Assembly: GCA_019059635.1 (NCBI GenBank)
Contig: JAGVRJ010000001.1
Coordinates: forward strand, 2,294,001-2,358,000
Length of the DNA stretch: 64,000 nucleotides
DNA from: Proales similis
Taxonomy: Eukaryota; Rotifera; Eurotatoria; Ploima; Proalidae
Direction: 5' to 3'
This document shows positions 9,912 through 19,409 of this stretch, one piece after another. The notes below the pieces were generated by a model. The model was given only the letters and a program-made list of their open reading frames with translations, was not told the origin of the DNA and ran no database searches. The position numbers were made by a program, and so were the translations under genes. Position 1 is the stretch's first letter. Every line of letters starts with the position of its first letter.

Positions 9912-11635
9912 ATGAACTATTCGAATGATCTTAATAAGCGAGCTGATACGACAAACGAGAACGGCGAGGAGGCGACCACTCGCCGTTCGTTCGAACGCTA
10001 CCATGGAAAGAGACGAAACGCTATTGCAGGACAGCGGCCTGACGCGCGCTCGGACAATCCGGCTCGTGTCAGAGGCGGAAGCGTGGGCCGTGGCATGGCG
10101 CCCAGAGGCGCCCGCTTCTCCTATATAAAGAGTCGATTCACGCTAGGTAAAGAAAATCAGACGGATCAGCCGCTCTATGTGTTTACTGAGGAACAATTTA
10201 CGTCCCAAAAAAGATCGACGAAATGTCGGCCGAATAATCGAAGACTCAGACGTGACGATGAGGGGCAACGACGCCCCGCCATCTCGTCTAGCTGACCGTC
10301 TCTCTTTTCAAAAGACCCAACCGAACAAGTAATTGACCGGCCACCTGAGCAACCTTTCGATCTGAGTCTCTAAAAACCTATTGCGACCATCGACAGCCCG
10401 AGAGGACGAAGAGGATCAATACGAGGCGGCCGAGGATCGTATCGAAACGTAAGTTTGCCACACTTGACTTGATTTAATCAAATGGCTTATTCGCACGATG
10501 CGGTCAGGTGGACTCGTCGAAGCCAAAGAGCAAGCCGCTGCGCATCGGCGATATAAACGAGAACGAGCAAGAATGTCCACCACTTCTGGCCCCAGTGACG
10601 CCGGGCAAATTGGCCGAAATCGACCAAACCGTGTTTGAACTCATCATTCGATTCTCATCTGAGTGAGTCCCTTGTTCGAGGCGATTCGCGATCGGGCCCA
10701 ATTTCATCGCCTTCAATTCAACAGATACGTTCGCTGCTACGACGAGAAGAGGAACGACCTCTTAGCCGCCTACCACCAAGACGCCGTGTTCTCAATATCG
10801 TTGAACGTTAAAAGTCTGGCGACTGTGCAGGGCGCCAAGTTCGGCTCCTATTTCAAAGAGAGCCGCAATCTGAAACATGTGCCCGGTAACGAGAAGCCGT
10901 TCAAAATGCTGCGGCGAGGCAATGCTCACATCCTCGAATTCCTCAACACCCTGCCGCCGTCCAAACATGAGCACGAGTCGCTCAAACTTGACACTACCTT
11001 CTTCTCGGTAAATGCTTCCCCCTCTACTCATCGCTCGTGTCCAACTGTCAAGCTCATTTCAATTGTCAAGCCCAACCTGCTCGCATTCTCCATCACCGGA
11101 GTTTTGAAAGAAACTGGCCAGAACGAGCAGGCGATGCCCAGAAATTTCCAGCGCGTTCTGGTCTGTGTGCCCACACCCACCGGACAGTAAGTGATCGCCT
11201 CATCTCCTCTTTGCATTGCTCACCAAATTGCCGCTCGCTTTAAAGAATGGTGATTGTGAACGAACAGCTCACTCTGGCCAATCTGACCAGCAAGCAGTCC
11301 TCGATCGTAAGTAATTTGATTAAGCGTTCAGACGACTGGGTTCTTATCGAACGAAACTAGTTCGGAGAGGAGCAGAAGAGCGAAGCCAACTCGACTGCCT
11401 CAAGCAGTTTGCCCGATGAGATGACCAAGTCGCTGATGATCAAAGAATTCTCTGCTCAATCGAGACTCACCGAGACCTGGTCCAAAGAGTAAGTTGCTTG
11501 CCATGCCGTCTCTGACTCGAGTCTAACCGGAGTAATTCAAGTTGTCTGGAGTTTGCCAACTGGGATTTTGAAAAGGCCAAGCAGACGTTCAGCGAACACA
11601 AGGACAGCTTACCAAAAGAGGCATTTTTTTTCTAG
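9912..11635 (+). CDS. NXF-family mRNA export factor lacking RRM and LRR domains
   Basis: The spliced protein has three parts. First comes a basic, glycine/arginine-rich N-terminus (GRGMAPRGARF, RGRRGSIRGGRGSYRN) like the RNA-binding leader of NXF1. Next is an NTF2-like domain (from about 10630, CYDEKRNDLLAAYHQDAVF through FSITGVLKETGQ and RVLVCVPTPTGQ), which in NXF1 pairs with NXT1. Last is a C-terminal TAP-C/UBA-like domain (LMIKEFSAQSRLTETWSKE, CLEFANWDFEKAKQTF), which binds nucleoporin FG repeats. The stop is TAG at 11633-11635. The RRM and leucine-rich repeats that normally sit between leader and NTF2-like domain are absent: the RGG exon splices directly (intron near 10450-10508) to the linker before the NTF2-like domain. 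The start at 9912 joins in frame to 10246 through an intron at 10147-10245; a later start at 10258 is possible. It could be a specialised paralogue. Confidence 0.75.
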
Positions 11636-12173
11636 GACTCGCACCTCATCGCGACCGTCCCTGCTCTCCTCTCTGTTCCGTACTCTTCTTTTCAATACAA
11701 CAACAACAACAACAGCAGCTGCATCATCAAAAATGACTTTTAAATTCTGCTGTTGCCCAGCCCGTGTGTGCCTCTGTCAACTGCCCGCCAGTGATCCAAG
11801 CCGAGTGTAAATAAGCAGCAAATGATCGTTTTTCGATTTATTCTCAATGCAACGCGGCAGCAGCATCAGCCGCAGCAGTCACGGCCCCAAACAACTCCAA
11901 GAGCAGCCTGAGCAGATAAATGATCGCTAGAGCCAGCTGCTCGCTGCCGCTACGTGCTAGCTCGTTGTACAATTTTCCTCTTTCGTTTCTCCTCTCAAAT
12001 GCTTATCTATTCGTTGATTGAAGTTTAAAAAGCGACCAAAATAGCACAGAAAAAAAAACAGAACAATGGCAAATAAAGACGTTGATTGAATAGGGCCAAT
12101 TTGAAGTGCACTGATCGGCTTTCTTTGCGGTTGTCGGGTCTGTAGGCCGAGAACGAACTTGAACGGGGCGGGT
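11636..12173. other. Convergent 3' region
   Basis: Between the NXF-like gene (+) and the unknown secreted gene (-). It holds a CAA/CAG-rich stretch (near 11695-11720) and presumably both 3' UTRs. No coding exon is supported. Confidence 0.5.
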
Positions 12174-13154
12174 CTATTCGGTCTGCGATGGCTGCGTTTT
12201 GCTTCGAATGCAGTCGGATGGAAAGTGGCACACAATCTGCAGCCACTCGCAGTATTTTTCGTTGAGCGTCTCTTCGCTCGGCACCAGAGCAGACTTGCAC
12301 TTGTCGAACTGGCCGCGCCCGATCAGATCGTTCGGCGTCAGATTGGCGTCACATGCGCGGTACATGTTCAAATATTTCGAGTTGAAGTAGGCAAGTTTGA
12401 ATGTGTTGGCTCGTTTGCAGTCGAGCTTGAGCAGCTCGTAGAAGCTCTTGGCGATCAGGTACAGATTGCCGTGGCACTCTTTCAGAAGCGTCTGGGCGAT
12501 GTAGTAGTCGACCAGGGTGGTCACCGGCTCGTCCAGGTACAGACGCGAGCTGCACTTGAATATCTTGGCCTGCTCCCTCTCGTAGCTGTAGAGCAGCAGA
12601 TGCAGTTTCAGCCCAATTCGATTGCACTGGTCCATGTACTTGTCCGGCTGTAGGTTGGTCTCGATCATTTTGTACTTTCTGTACCAGTCCTTGGAATCGA
12701 TTGAGTTAAGGTTAAATAGATTATAGTTAAGAAAGAAAGAGAGAGAGAGAGAGAAAGAGAGAGAAGGAGAGGGAGAGTGCGACTGAATGGAGTCGCCTAC
12801 CTTTTCGTATTCGAGCTTCACCGTCTGGTCGATCTCGCTCTCGTTCAGGTGTTTGAACAGGAAATTGGGGTGGCGAAAGTCCTTTCTGATCGGCTGCTCG
12901 ACACCGACATAGTCAAAGTACTGGTCGCAGTAGAGATAGTTCGACTCGAGGTAGAAGCCGATAAAGTCAAGCGTCACATTCCAGTGGCTGTGAAGCAGAT
13001 CTTTGATGATCGCCTGAATCAGAATGTGCTCGTCTTGAGTGAGACGCGATATCCAGTAGGCGCAGTTCTCGCGGCTATGCCCGCACGCCTCCAGGCCAGT
13101 GAAGAGTCGAAGCGCGAGCAAGAGAACAGTGACAAGTGGCAAGTCTTTCCTCAT
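12174..13154 (-). CDS. Unknown secreted cysteine-containing protein
   Basis: Not recognised. The N-terminus (MRKDLPLVTVLLLALRLFTG) is a clear signal peptide, probably cut near LEA-CG. The mature chain is helical-looking with scattered cysteines (about a dozen), aromatic residues and several N-glycosylation sequons (NVT, NES, NLT). There is no membrane helix, so it is probably secreted or lumenal. Exon 1 is 12801-13154 and exon 2 is 12174-12689. They are separated by a 111-bp stretch (12690-12800) with GT..AG ends and a long CT-rich tract. That stretch is a multiple of three and has no in-frame stop, so the protein is 289 residues if spliced or 326 if retained. Low-complexity Ser/Pro/Leu coding there favours an intron. 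Confidence 0.6.
   Translation of the reverse strand: MRKDLPLVTVLLLALRLFTGLEACGHSRENCAYWISRLTQDEHILIQAIIKDLLHSHWNVTLDFIGFYLESNYLYCDQYFDYVGVEQPIRKDFRHPNFLFKHLNESEIDQTVKLEYEKVGDSIQSHSPSPSLSFSLSLSFFLNYNLFNLNSIDSKDWYRKYKMIETNLQPDKYMDQCNRIGLKLHLLLYSYEREQAKIFKCSSRLYLDEPVTTLVDYYIAQTLLKECHGNLYLIAKSFYELLKLDCKRANTFKLAYFNSKYLNMYRACDANLTPNDLIGRGQFDKCKSALVPSEETLNEKYCEWLQIVCHFPSDCIRSKTQPSQTE
12690..12800 (-). other. In-frame readable intron with CT microsatellite
   Basis: On the minus strand it begins GTAGGC and ends in AG. It carries a (CT)n tract, and it is 37 codons long without a stop in the host reading frame. It is either a phase-0 intron or a retained exonic segment. Confidence 0.6.
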
Positions 13155-13782
13155 CTTTCAACTCAATCGAGTGCAGCTCTTGAACAAGGCAGCAAGGGCC
13201 CTAAGTGCACCATCAACAACACGGCTCTCGCTCTATACTGCGCTATTGCAACGCGGGTCGACTCGGCACTCTTCTTGCAACTTGTGTCTGTTTTGTTGTT
13301 TATTTATGCGATTGAATCGGCCTTTGCCGCTCTTCTTCTTGGAGCAAATATGCGCCAATTGCACGTCGGCAGTCTCGATCATAAACAAAGATTAGCTAAT
13401 CAGCACTGAACCAAAAGCTTCTCGCAGCCGCCACTAGAATCGCACGCCTCCACACAAGGAGAGTCGGAGGGCGAGCAATAAATCGATGAATCAAATCACT
13501 CATCGATTCATCTGAATGACGCAGATCGTTTTATTTCATTTTATGCAGTCGTTGGAGTCTCAGGTTGTATTGATAGAGGCTCAATTCACTTCGCTCTCAA
13601 GCTTCATACTTTTTATTGAAACAGTTCAACAGAGTAAAAGTTTTTGACTAATTATCCGATTTAATCGGTGCTAAAACGGACTTAGTGAAAAACTTGAATG
13701 AAATCGTTAGCTTTACTAAAAAAAGTTCAGCCGAGTGAACTAAGGCTCAATGACAAAAGGCTGGATCGAGTGTGTTTGCAGC
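13155..13782. other. Intergenic region, no gene seen
   Basis: It lies upstream of the secreted-protein gene and downstream of the repeat/glycine-zipper gene (both minus strand). It contains the latter's 3' UTR. Part of this 3' UTR (about 13669-13765) recurs in a diverged copy at about 16020-16113. Confidence 0.5.
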
Positions 13783-15338
13783 TCATCCCGATCTCCACTC
13801 GGTGTATTCAAATCGCTTGACTCCAATCTCGTCACCGTTACTGTTGGTCACTCGGATGTGTTGGTACTGTTCGTCGTAGGGGATCTGGTCCCAGCTCTGA
13901 ACGTTTTGGCCGTGGGTGTCGACCACTCCGTAAATGGTGATTTCGTTTTTCTTTCGGTTGTAGCTGCATAGGAGACGAGCGGCGCCGGAGCTCTTGTCTC
14001 GGTAATAGACGCCTAGATCGACTGTGAAGAAGCCTGCCAGCTTGCCCTCCAGAGAGTGGATTCCGGTCGCCTCGTTTCGCTTTTCGTTCTTGGGCTTTTC
14101 CAGCTGCTCTATCAGATGTCCCACGTCCCATCTCTGGAGCGTGTTGATAAAGTTGCAGATGCTGCTCACAACTCCGTTGCCCTGAACGTACAAGTTATGA
14201 TTTCTGTCGAGCACGATCCTGAACCTGTCCAAACTCTCGATGCATTGGCTGATTTTCTTCTGCGCTTTTGGATTTTGGTCGTTGTTTCGATTGCTCTGGT
14301 CACTGTTTTTGCTGCTTCGGCTCGAGCTCTCCCGGCTTGACCCGTTTGACTTGGACTTTTCGTTGTTGTTCATGTCCTGGTTTGTATTTGAGCTAGCTCT
14401 AGTCTCACTATTATTAGTTCCTCGGTCGATGTTGTCCGAAACCTTCATTTGCAAATTTCAGCCATTTTCAGCATCTTACACCGACACGAGACTTACTGCT
14501 GATTCATAAATTCCGACCTTGGGGTCACTGACAGTAACTGATCCAGTTTTGGTCTCGACTGTTCTTATGCCTTGATACGCCTCTCCTTGCTTATATAAGC
14601 TCTGCGCTTCATTCATCTGGTTCAAGTATTGCTGTTCCGGTATGCTGGCAGAGTTGGCCTCCGCCGACTCCAAGATCGTATCTGCTTTTTTTTCAAATAG
14701 CCTCCGTACGCTTGTTGGGCTGCTTGACCGGCTGATTGGCCAAGGAGACCGTCGAAAACGACCCCACCGACGGTATCGAAAATGGCACCGGCTTTGTGCT
14801 CGTCTTTTTTAATTCGATCTAGATTTGAGTATATTCCGTTCGATTTGTCCTCGGCCACGCTGTACAATGTGTCCATCGCTGTACCGCCGGCAACTCCTCC
14901 TGCGAAAGCGCCGACAGGTCCGCCTGCGAATGCACCGGCCACTCCTCCGCCGATCACGCCTTGTTTTCAGCAATCACTGTGACGTCAGTTCGTCAATTTG
15001 GTCAGTTCAAAGACGAGTCTCTTACCAACTGTTCGAGTGGCGCTCTTGAATGCGCGCTCGGCGCCTTCTTCATCGCCCACCAAGGCATGAACGCCCGCTT
15101 TTAAATGTCCGACCACGGGCACGCCGTTCACAATTCCGTTGATGGTTCCCATTCCTTGTTTGAAGGCTTTTTCCGCCTCTTCCTCTTCGCCGACTAGCAC
15201 ACAAACGCCAGCTTTGACCTGAGAAACTACCGGGCACTGATTGAAGAAGTCTACTTGAGTCTTCTTGGCGCCTTCCACGTCGCCAGTGATCAACTGGACA
15301 GCCGACTTGAGCTGCGACACGCCTGGTAACCAATTCAT
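13783..15338 (-). CDS. Tandem-repeat / glycine-zipper protein of unknown function
   Basis: Four or five exons give one chain. Residues 1 to about 110 hold three repeats of about 35 residues built on a VSQxKAxVxxLxGDxEGAxK pattern (SQLKSAVQLITGDVEGAKK; SQVKAGVCVLVGEEEEAEK; GHLKAGVHALVGDEEGAER). Next is a glycine zipper (GGGVAGAFAGGPVGAFAGG), a membrane-inserting type of segment. A Ser/Asn-rich linker follows, then a C-terminal globular domain of about 130 residues (from SLDRFRIVLDRNHNLYVQG to KRFEYTEW). That domain has a strand pattern (VYYRDK, RLLCSYNRKKNEITIYGVV) that loosely recalls RelE/ParE folds; this is a weak guess. The repeat/zipper architecture resembles uncharacterised proteins I recall from invertebrates. 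The frame changes near an eight-T run (14686-14693); a 44-bp intron at 14685-14728 would restore it. Confidence 0.62.
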
Positions 15339-16019
15339 CTCGATCTAAGTTTGCTTGCAATTTCAGTTCAAAGAGAGACACGTTGTTTTAATTTAATTCC
15401 TAAATCGTTCTTTTTGCGTACAAAGTTTCTATTTTCCTTTTATGAAGAGGATTGGTCGTTTCGATTCGTCATGCTCAGGCTCAGCTATTAAGCAATTCTT
15501 AGCGCTCATTCGTGTTTGGTAAACTGCTTTTCATTTACTAATAAGGTATTTGCACACATGATGTGAATCGTTCACTTTTACCACTCAAGCTCAGACTTGG
15601 ATTTTTGTCTGACCAAGTTCATATTTATCTATTTTTCATACATTCTTGTTGTTTTCAAGTAATTCTGTGCCGCTTATGGGAATACGAATTTTAAAGAATT
15701 GATCAAAAGCTATTAAAAACCGAACCGAAACATAAGACAGCTACGATCTTGAAAGAGACGCAAGAGATGAAACTGCAGACGGTTAACACAGATCTGTGCG
15801 CTTTGATCGACTATGCCCGAACCCGACCAAAGCACAACATCACAGCCATCCGCCATAGATATTTTAATACGCCCTGATAAACCCAGTCCACTGCAATTTA
15901 ACACGTTTAATTGCTTTCATACCTGATAGAGTCAAGAATTTTAATTTATCCCTCAGAGATGATCAGAGTAAAAGATCGGCTATCAAATGTGAAATTTTTC
16001 TTTTTATTACAAAATAAAT
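15339..16019. other. Intergenic AT-rich region
   Basis: Upstream of the glycine-zipper gene. A short minus-strand open stretch (about 15713-15904) has unremarkable composition and no recognisable domain, and I do not call it a gene. Confidence 0.45.
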
Positions 16020-16215
16020 CGGTCTTGAACCATCTTTGAGAAAAACTTTTATGAAATTGTTAACTTTACTAAAAAAGTTCAACTCAGTGAACTAAGGCTC
16101 AATGACATAAGGCTTTCGTTTTTCTTTCGGTTGTAGCTGCATAGGATATAGACGGTACTAGACGCCTAGATCGGCTGTGAAGAAGCCGGCCAGCTTGCCC
16201 TCCAGAGAGTGTAGA
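16020..16215 (-). pseudogene. Decayed partial copy of the glycine-zipper gene 3' end
   Basis: Positions 16020-16113 resemble 13669-13765 (3' UTR of the glycine-zipper gene). Positions 16114-16215 resemble 13943-14058 (coding sequence for SLEGKLAGFFTVDLGVY and the start of the next strand). The roughly 180 bp between these blocks in the source, including the coding 3' end, is missing, and a second gap of about 20-25 bp removes codons after the Cys-Ser-Tyr region. The copy therefore cannot encode the domain. Both blocks keep order and orientation, so this looks like a local duplication followed by deletion. Confidence 0.8.
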
Positions 16216-16469
16216 AAGTCATTTGCGTTCAAAGTATTCGCGAATTGAGCGCTTCTCAGGTCAAAGTGATGCCGATGAATCGCAAGCTTCTGATTGATTA
16301 GAAAATTCAAGTTTTATTTGCAACAGTGCTCACCTATCGGGAGGCAACAGCAACAGATGGCTAATTAGATGCCGAAAAGTGCCACTTCATAATGAAGAGA
16401 GCAGATACGTAAATTTGAATCGAGTTGCACAAACAATCCAAGATTGAATTTAAATCGGGCGAATTTAGA

Positions 16470-17257
16470 ATGGAAGCTGCAGAAGAGCTGTTTGCCGATG
16501 AAGACGAACAGCAGCAGTTCGGATCTGATTCCTCCTTGTTTTCCACAATCATTTCACTGTTCAGCTCAGGTAAGGACGCCGTCTTCCGGAATTTTGACGA
16601 CTGGTCACTCTATCGAATCGCTTCTTCAGCTGTTGGCTTCGTCGAGTCCTATGGCTGGTTCATTCTCATTCTAGTCATCATCGTTGTCTACTTCTATCGA
16701 GTGATTAGAGAAAAAGCTCAATTCTTAAGCGCCTTTGAGAAGAAGCACGGTCAGTATTGGCGCAGCCATGGATTCAACATCTCTCTCAAAATCGGTTTCT
16801 TGCAGAGGACGACGAAAAAGTGCTTGAGCGAGTGCGAGCTATCGAAGAGGCCAGACGACGACAGCAGGTTGCTCTCGAAGCGGCGCAGAGAAAGTATTTG
16901 GAGGAAAAGCGTTTGGTAGGCAGAAGCGAGTCCCACTCAAGCTGTTTCGACTTTGAGTTTAAGGCTTTTTTACTTTTAGAAAGAGGAGCAAGCCAAACAA
17001 AGTAAAGCGTCCAGTGGCCAGTCAAATGCGAGCAAACGAAACGAATCGACCGATTTAGAATCGCTCGGTCTGATGCCCAAAGCCAAGTTCAACAAGCCGA
17101 AGCTACGCAGCAATGGTACAAGTCGCCAGTTCACTTTGCACATTCGTCATGCTTAATTAATTGAACAGAATTCAATCCATTGGCTGGCGGAGGATCCGAT
17201 GCCGGCGTCTGCTACCGGCCTAGCAAGCGAAATGCGGGCCGCGGCGGGTGAGGTTAA
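16470..17257 (+). CDS. SELENOS: Selenoprotein S (VIMP), UGA read as selenocysteine
   Basis: Four exons: 16470-16749, 16806-16915, 16980-17115 and 17169-17257. They give 204 residues with Sec at 203. Features in order: an acidic N-terminus; a membrane helix (YGWFILILVIIVVYFYRVI); a charged coiled coil with the VCP-interacting-type segment (EEARRRQQVALEAAQRKYLE); and the family tail (NEFNPLAGGG, CYRPSKRNAGRGG). The frame then meets TGA at 17249-17251, one Gly codon and TAA at 17255-17257, giving the classic GG-Sec-G-stop of SELENOS (human: 189 residues, Sec188). A SECIS-like hairpin follows in the 3' UTR. SELENOS anchors p97/VCP and Derlin at the ER for retrotranslocation of misfolded proteins. 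A plain gene caller would end this protein two residues early at the TGA. SMIM12 lies directly downstream. Confidence 0.94.
17249..17251 (+). other. SELENOS: Selenocysteine UGA codon
   Basis: In-frame TGA as the penultimate codon, followed by GGT then TAA. This is the conserved Gly-Gly-Sec-Gly terminus of selenoprotein S. Confidence 0.9.
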
Positions 17258-17353
17258 AAGGTAAGGCGGGCGAACTCAGACTGGTCAAGCTCGATTCTTA
17301 ACGAAGCTCACAGGCATAGGGTGACCACAGGAGGCGCCTGCTCTGTTCTGTCA

Positions 17354-17425
17354 GCGAACTGCTAATGACGTTGATCACGCAAAGGCCACCGGGTTTTGTT
17401 TTCAATCGAATAAATTCAAGTTCGC
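17354..17425 (+). promoter_or_regulatory. SELENOS: Candidate SECIS element in the SELENOS 3' UTR
   Basis: A basal stem pairs GCGAACT (17354-17360) perfectly with AGTTCGC (17419-17425). Inside an internal loop lies the core ATGA (17365-17368) opposite CGA (17407-17409). GTTGA (17370-17374) pairs with TCAAT (17402-17406) directly above the core. Twelve bases separate ATGA from the AA at 17381-17382, the expected place of the apical adenines, and about 24 bases lead from there to the 3' core. The spacing fits a eukaryotic SECIS. Helix II has two mismatches higher up, so folding should be checked. Confidence 0.82.
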
Positions 17426-17493
17426 ACCGCTCCGGCCGACCATCAGACCCTTCTTTCACTTTCTCAGCCCTATGCCATTTTGTTATTGAATGA

Positions 17494-17499
17494 AATAAA
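17494..17499 (+). terminator. Polyadenylation signal of SELENOS
   Basis: AATAAA, 237 bp after the SELENOS stop and downstream of the SECIS hairpin, which keeps the hairpin within the mRNA. Confidence 0.6.
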
Positions 17500-17745
17500 G
17501 ATTCCATAGCCACGGTTTCAAGCATTTTCTCAACTCGTCTTGCAACTGCTCGATCAGCCAGGCCGGCTCAGTTCTAATCGGACAAAATTGCTTGCCTGCA
17601 TCGCCTCATGACTCTGATTGGATGCAATATTTCACCAAAAGCCCCATTATATAAGAGTGAAATAACTTTACTCGTTGAGCGCCTCAATCAGCCTTCGATC
17701 AGCCAAAAATAGAACGCAAAGACTAAAAACAAGAGCAACAAGAGG

Positions 17746-17982
17746 ATGAACCAGATCATCGTGAGAATCGCCTCTCGCTACGCTCCCATAATCACTTTTC
17801 CGGTCGCGGTCGTAATCGGCTTCATCGGCTACAACCTGGAGAGCTACTTCTCAAACAAGAAGACACCTGCTCGTTCCCGAAGCGTGTTCGAAGAGCGCGA
17901 AGAGCGTCTACTCCACAACTCTCAACCGATACCAAAGCCGAACACGATATTCGAGAACAACGATCCGTCCAAGCTCAAATAG
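17746..17982 (+). CDS. SMIM12: Small integral membrane protein 12
   Basis: A single-exon 78-residue protein. The segment RYAPIITFPVAVVIGFIGYN matches the SMIM12 signature around its only membrane helix (human: [21 protein letters not shown]), and an acidic/arginine-rich tail (EEREERLLHN) follows in the usual place. SMIM12 is a small conserved protein of unknown biochemical function. Length is slightly under the 92 residues of the human protein. The start ATG at 17746 gives the expected short N-terminal lead before the helix. It lies 488 bp after SELENOS on the same strand. Confidence 0.88.
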   Translation: MNQIIVRIASRYAPIITFPVAVVIGFIGYNLESYFSNKKTPARSRSVFEEREERLLHNSQPIPKPNTIFENNDPSKLK

Positions 17983-18302
17983 CTCATTCGGCTCTTGATC
18001 GCTCGTTTTATCCTTCAGCAGCCAGCTGCTGGCTCAGCCACCGCCAGACACCTTCACACTACCAGCTCGCCCTCTCTTTCTCACTCACTCTTCATTTCAT
18101 TCAATTCTAACTTTTTGTCTATTTTTTGTTGGAAGTTTCTCAAATCATCTGTAGGCAGTCAATTTTTTGATTAACATTTTGGTTCGTTCGATCTCGATAA
18201 TTTGCTTTCGAGTCGAACACTTTGTGTGAAAAGAAGAAAATAGAAAACCGGTCTCATTCGCGTTGTTTGTTTGTCTAGAAGAGCAAGCTGAGGAGCAGGA
18301 GA
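17983..18302. other. Spacer between SMIM12 and ENOPH1
   Basis: 320 bp of pyrimidine-rich, then AT-rich sequence. No gene is seen. It should contain the SMIM12 3' UTR and the ENOPH1 promoter. Confidence 0.5.
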
Positions 18303-19409
18303 ATGCTTGTGGAGGGCGGCGGAATAAGAAAGATCTTGTGCGACATTGAAGGTAAGACAAAACGTCAACGTTCCTCCCCTGGCTCCCAACGCAAAGGCTT
18401 AAGGCACGACAACTTCGATAAGTTTTGTCAAGGTTCGTTCTCCTCGACCTGTCTTGCCCAAGTTGCCTCTTTTAAATTGAATGCAACTCAAGGACGTTTT
18501 ATTTCCGCTGGCCAGACGCGATCTGGTCTCCTACTTGAACGAGTGTTTTGACTCCGAGCAATGCAGAGACGATCTACAACTTCTTGCTCGCCAAGTAAAC
18601 TCAGCCAAGCAATCAGACTTGCATTCGCTGTCTTCATTCAGACCTCTAGTCAAACGAAGATGCCCAGAACAGCTCCGAAATAAAAGAAATAAATCTGCAA
18701 CAGTCCAAGGAGACATTGATCAGCGACGTTGTGAAATACGTCGAGTGGCTCATGGACTCGGATCGCAAAGTGACCGCTCTGAAGCAGCTTCAAGGTCACA
18801 TTTGGCAGCGCGCCTATCTTAACGGACTCGTCAAAGGCCAGTAAGTTGTGGCCGCTCGATGAACTGATCAACCCTTGGACTAATCACGCGTCAAGTGTTT
18901 ACTCCGACGTCAAGCCCGCCTTCGAGCGATGGACTCGACAAGGCATCGAGCTGTTCATTTACTCGTCAGGATCGGTCGAAGCCCAGAAGCTACTGTTCGG
19001 CTACTCGGACGACGGTGACTTGCTCCAAGTCAGTCTCTACTCCTTGCCGTCATCAAAGCCTCTAACTTATCAGCTCTTAATGATCCCCACAACTAACTGA
19101 TCTGTTCTAGCTCATTTCGGGCCATTTTGACACCAAAATCGGAGGCAAACAACAAGTAGAAAGCTACAGTCGAATTCTAGAACACTTGAAATGTGCTCCC
19201 AGTCAAGTTCTTTTCCTCACCGATGTGCTTGGCGGTGAGTTCACTTGTCATGATTGAACCTGAGTCGTTTTCCACCTCTTTCTAACACAGAGGCCGAGGC
19301 CGCTGCCAAAGCAGGAATCAACGTCACAATCCTTTGCCGCCACGACAATCCCAACGCTCTGAAAGAAAGCGCTTTTAGCCTGGCCGCCAATTTTGACCAA
19401 ATAAACTGA
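18303..19409 (+). CDS. ENOPH1: Enolase-phosphatase E1 (methionine salvage)
   Basis: A HAD-superfamily enzyme that enolises and dephosphorylates 2,3-diketo-5-methylthiopentyl-1-phosphate in methionine salvage. Exon 1 (18303-18351) ends in DIEG. A tiny second exon (18404-18432) completes motif [15 protein letters not shown], carrying the catalytic aspartate. Later exons give [13 protein letters not shown], motif [15 protein letters not shown], the lysine region GHFDTKIG, and motif III/IV FLTDVLG with [17 protein letters not shown]. All HAD residues I can place are present. About seven exons are joined by short introns, including one ending TCTAG just before SNEDAQN. The stop is TGA at 19407-19409. 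Length is close to the roughly 260 residues of the human protein. Confidence 0.93.

Noticed and set aside
10122-10130. TATATAAAG as a TATA box for the NXF-like gene
   Set aside because: It falls inside the glycine/arginine-rich N-terminal exon (coding SYIK) that splices in frame to the next exon, so it is more likely coding.
12731-12776. GA/CT, CA and CT microsatellites (also near 4369, 23856, 30169, 39278, 60890)
   Set aside because: Ordinary simple repeats, mostly in introns or spacers; not worth separate findings.
14685-14728. Frameshift in the glycine-zipper gene at an eight-base homopolymer
   Set aside because: A 44-bp GT..AG intron restores the frame, so a real frameshift or sequencing error is not needed, though not excluded.
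15713-15904. Minus-strand 63-codon open frame upstream of the glycine-zipper gene
   Set aside because: No domain, no splice context, AT-rich intergenic surroundings.
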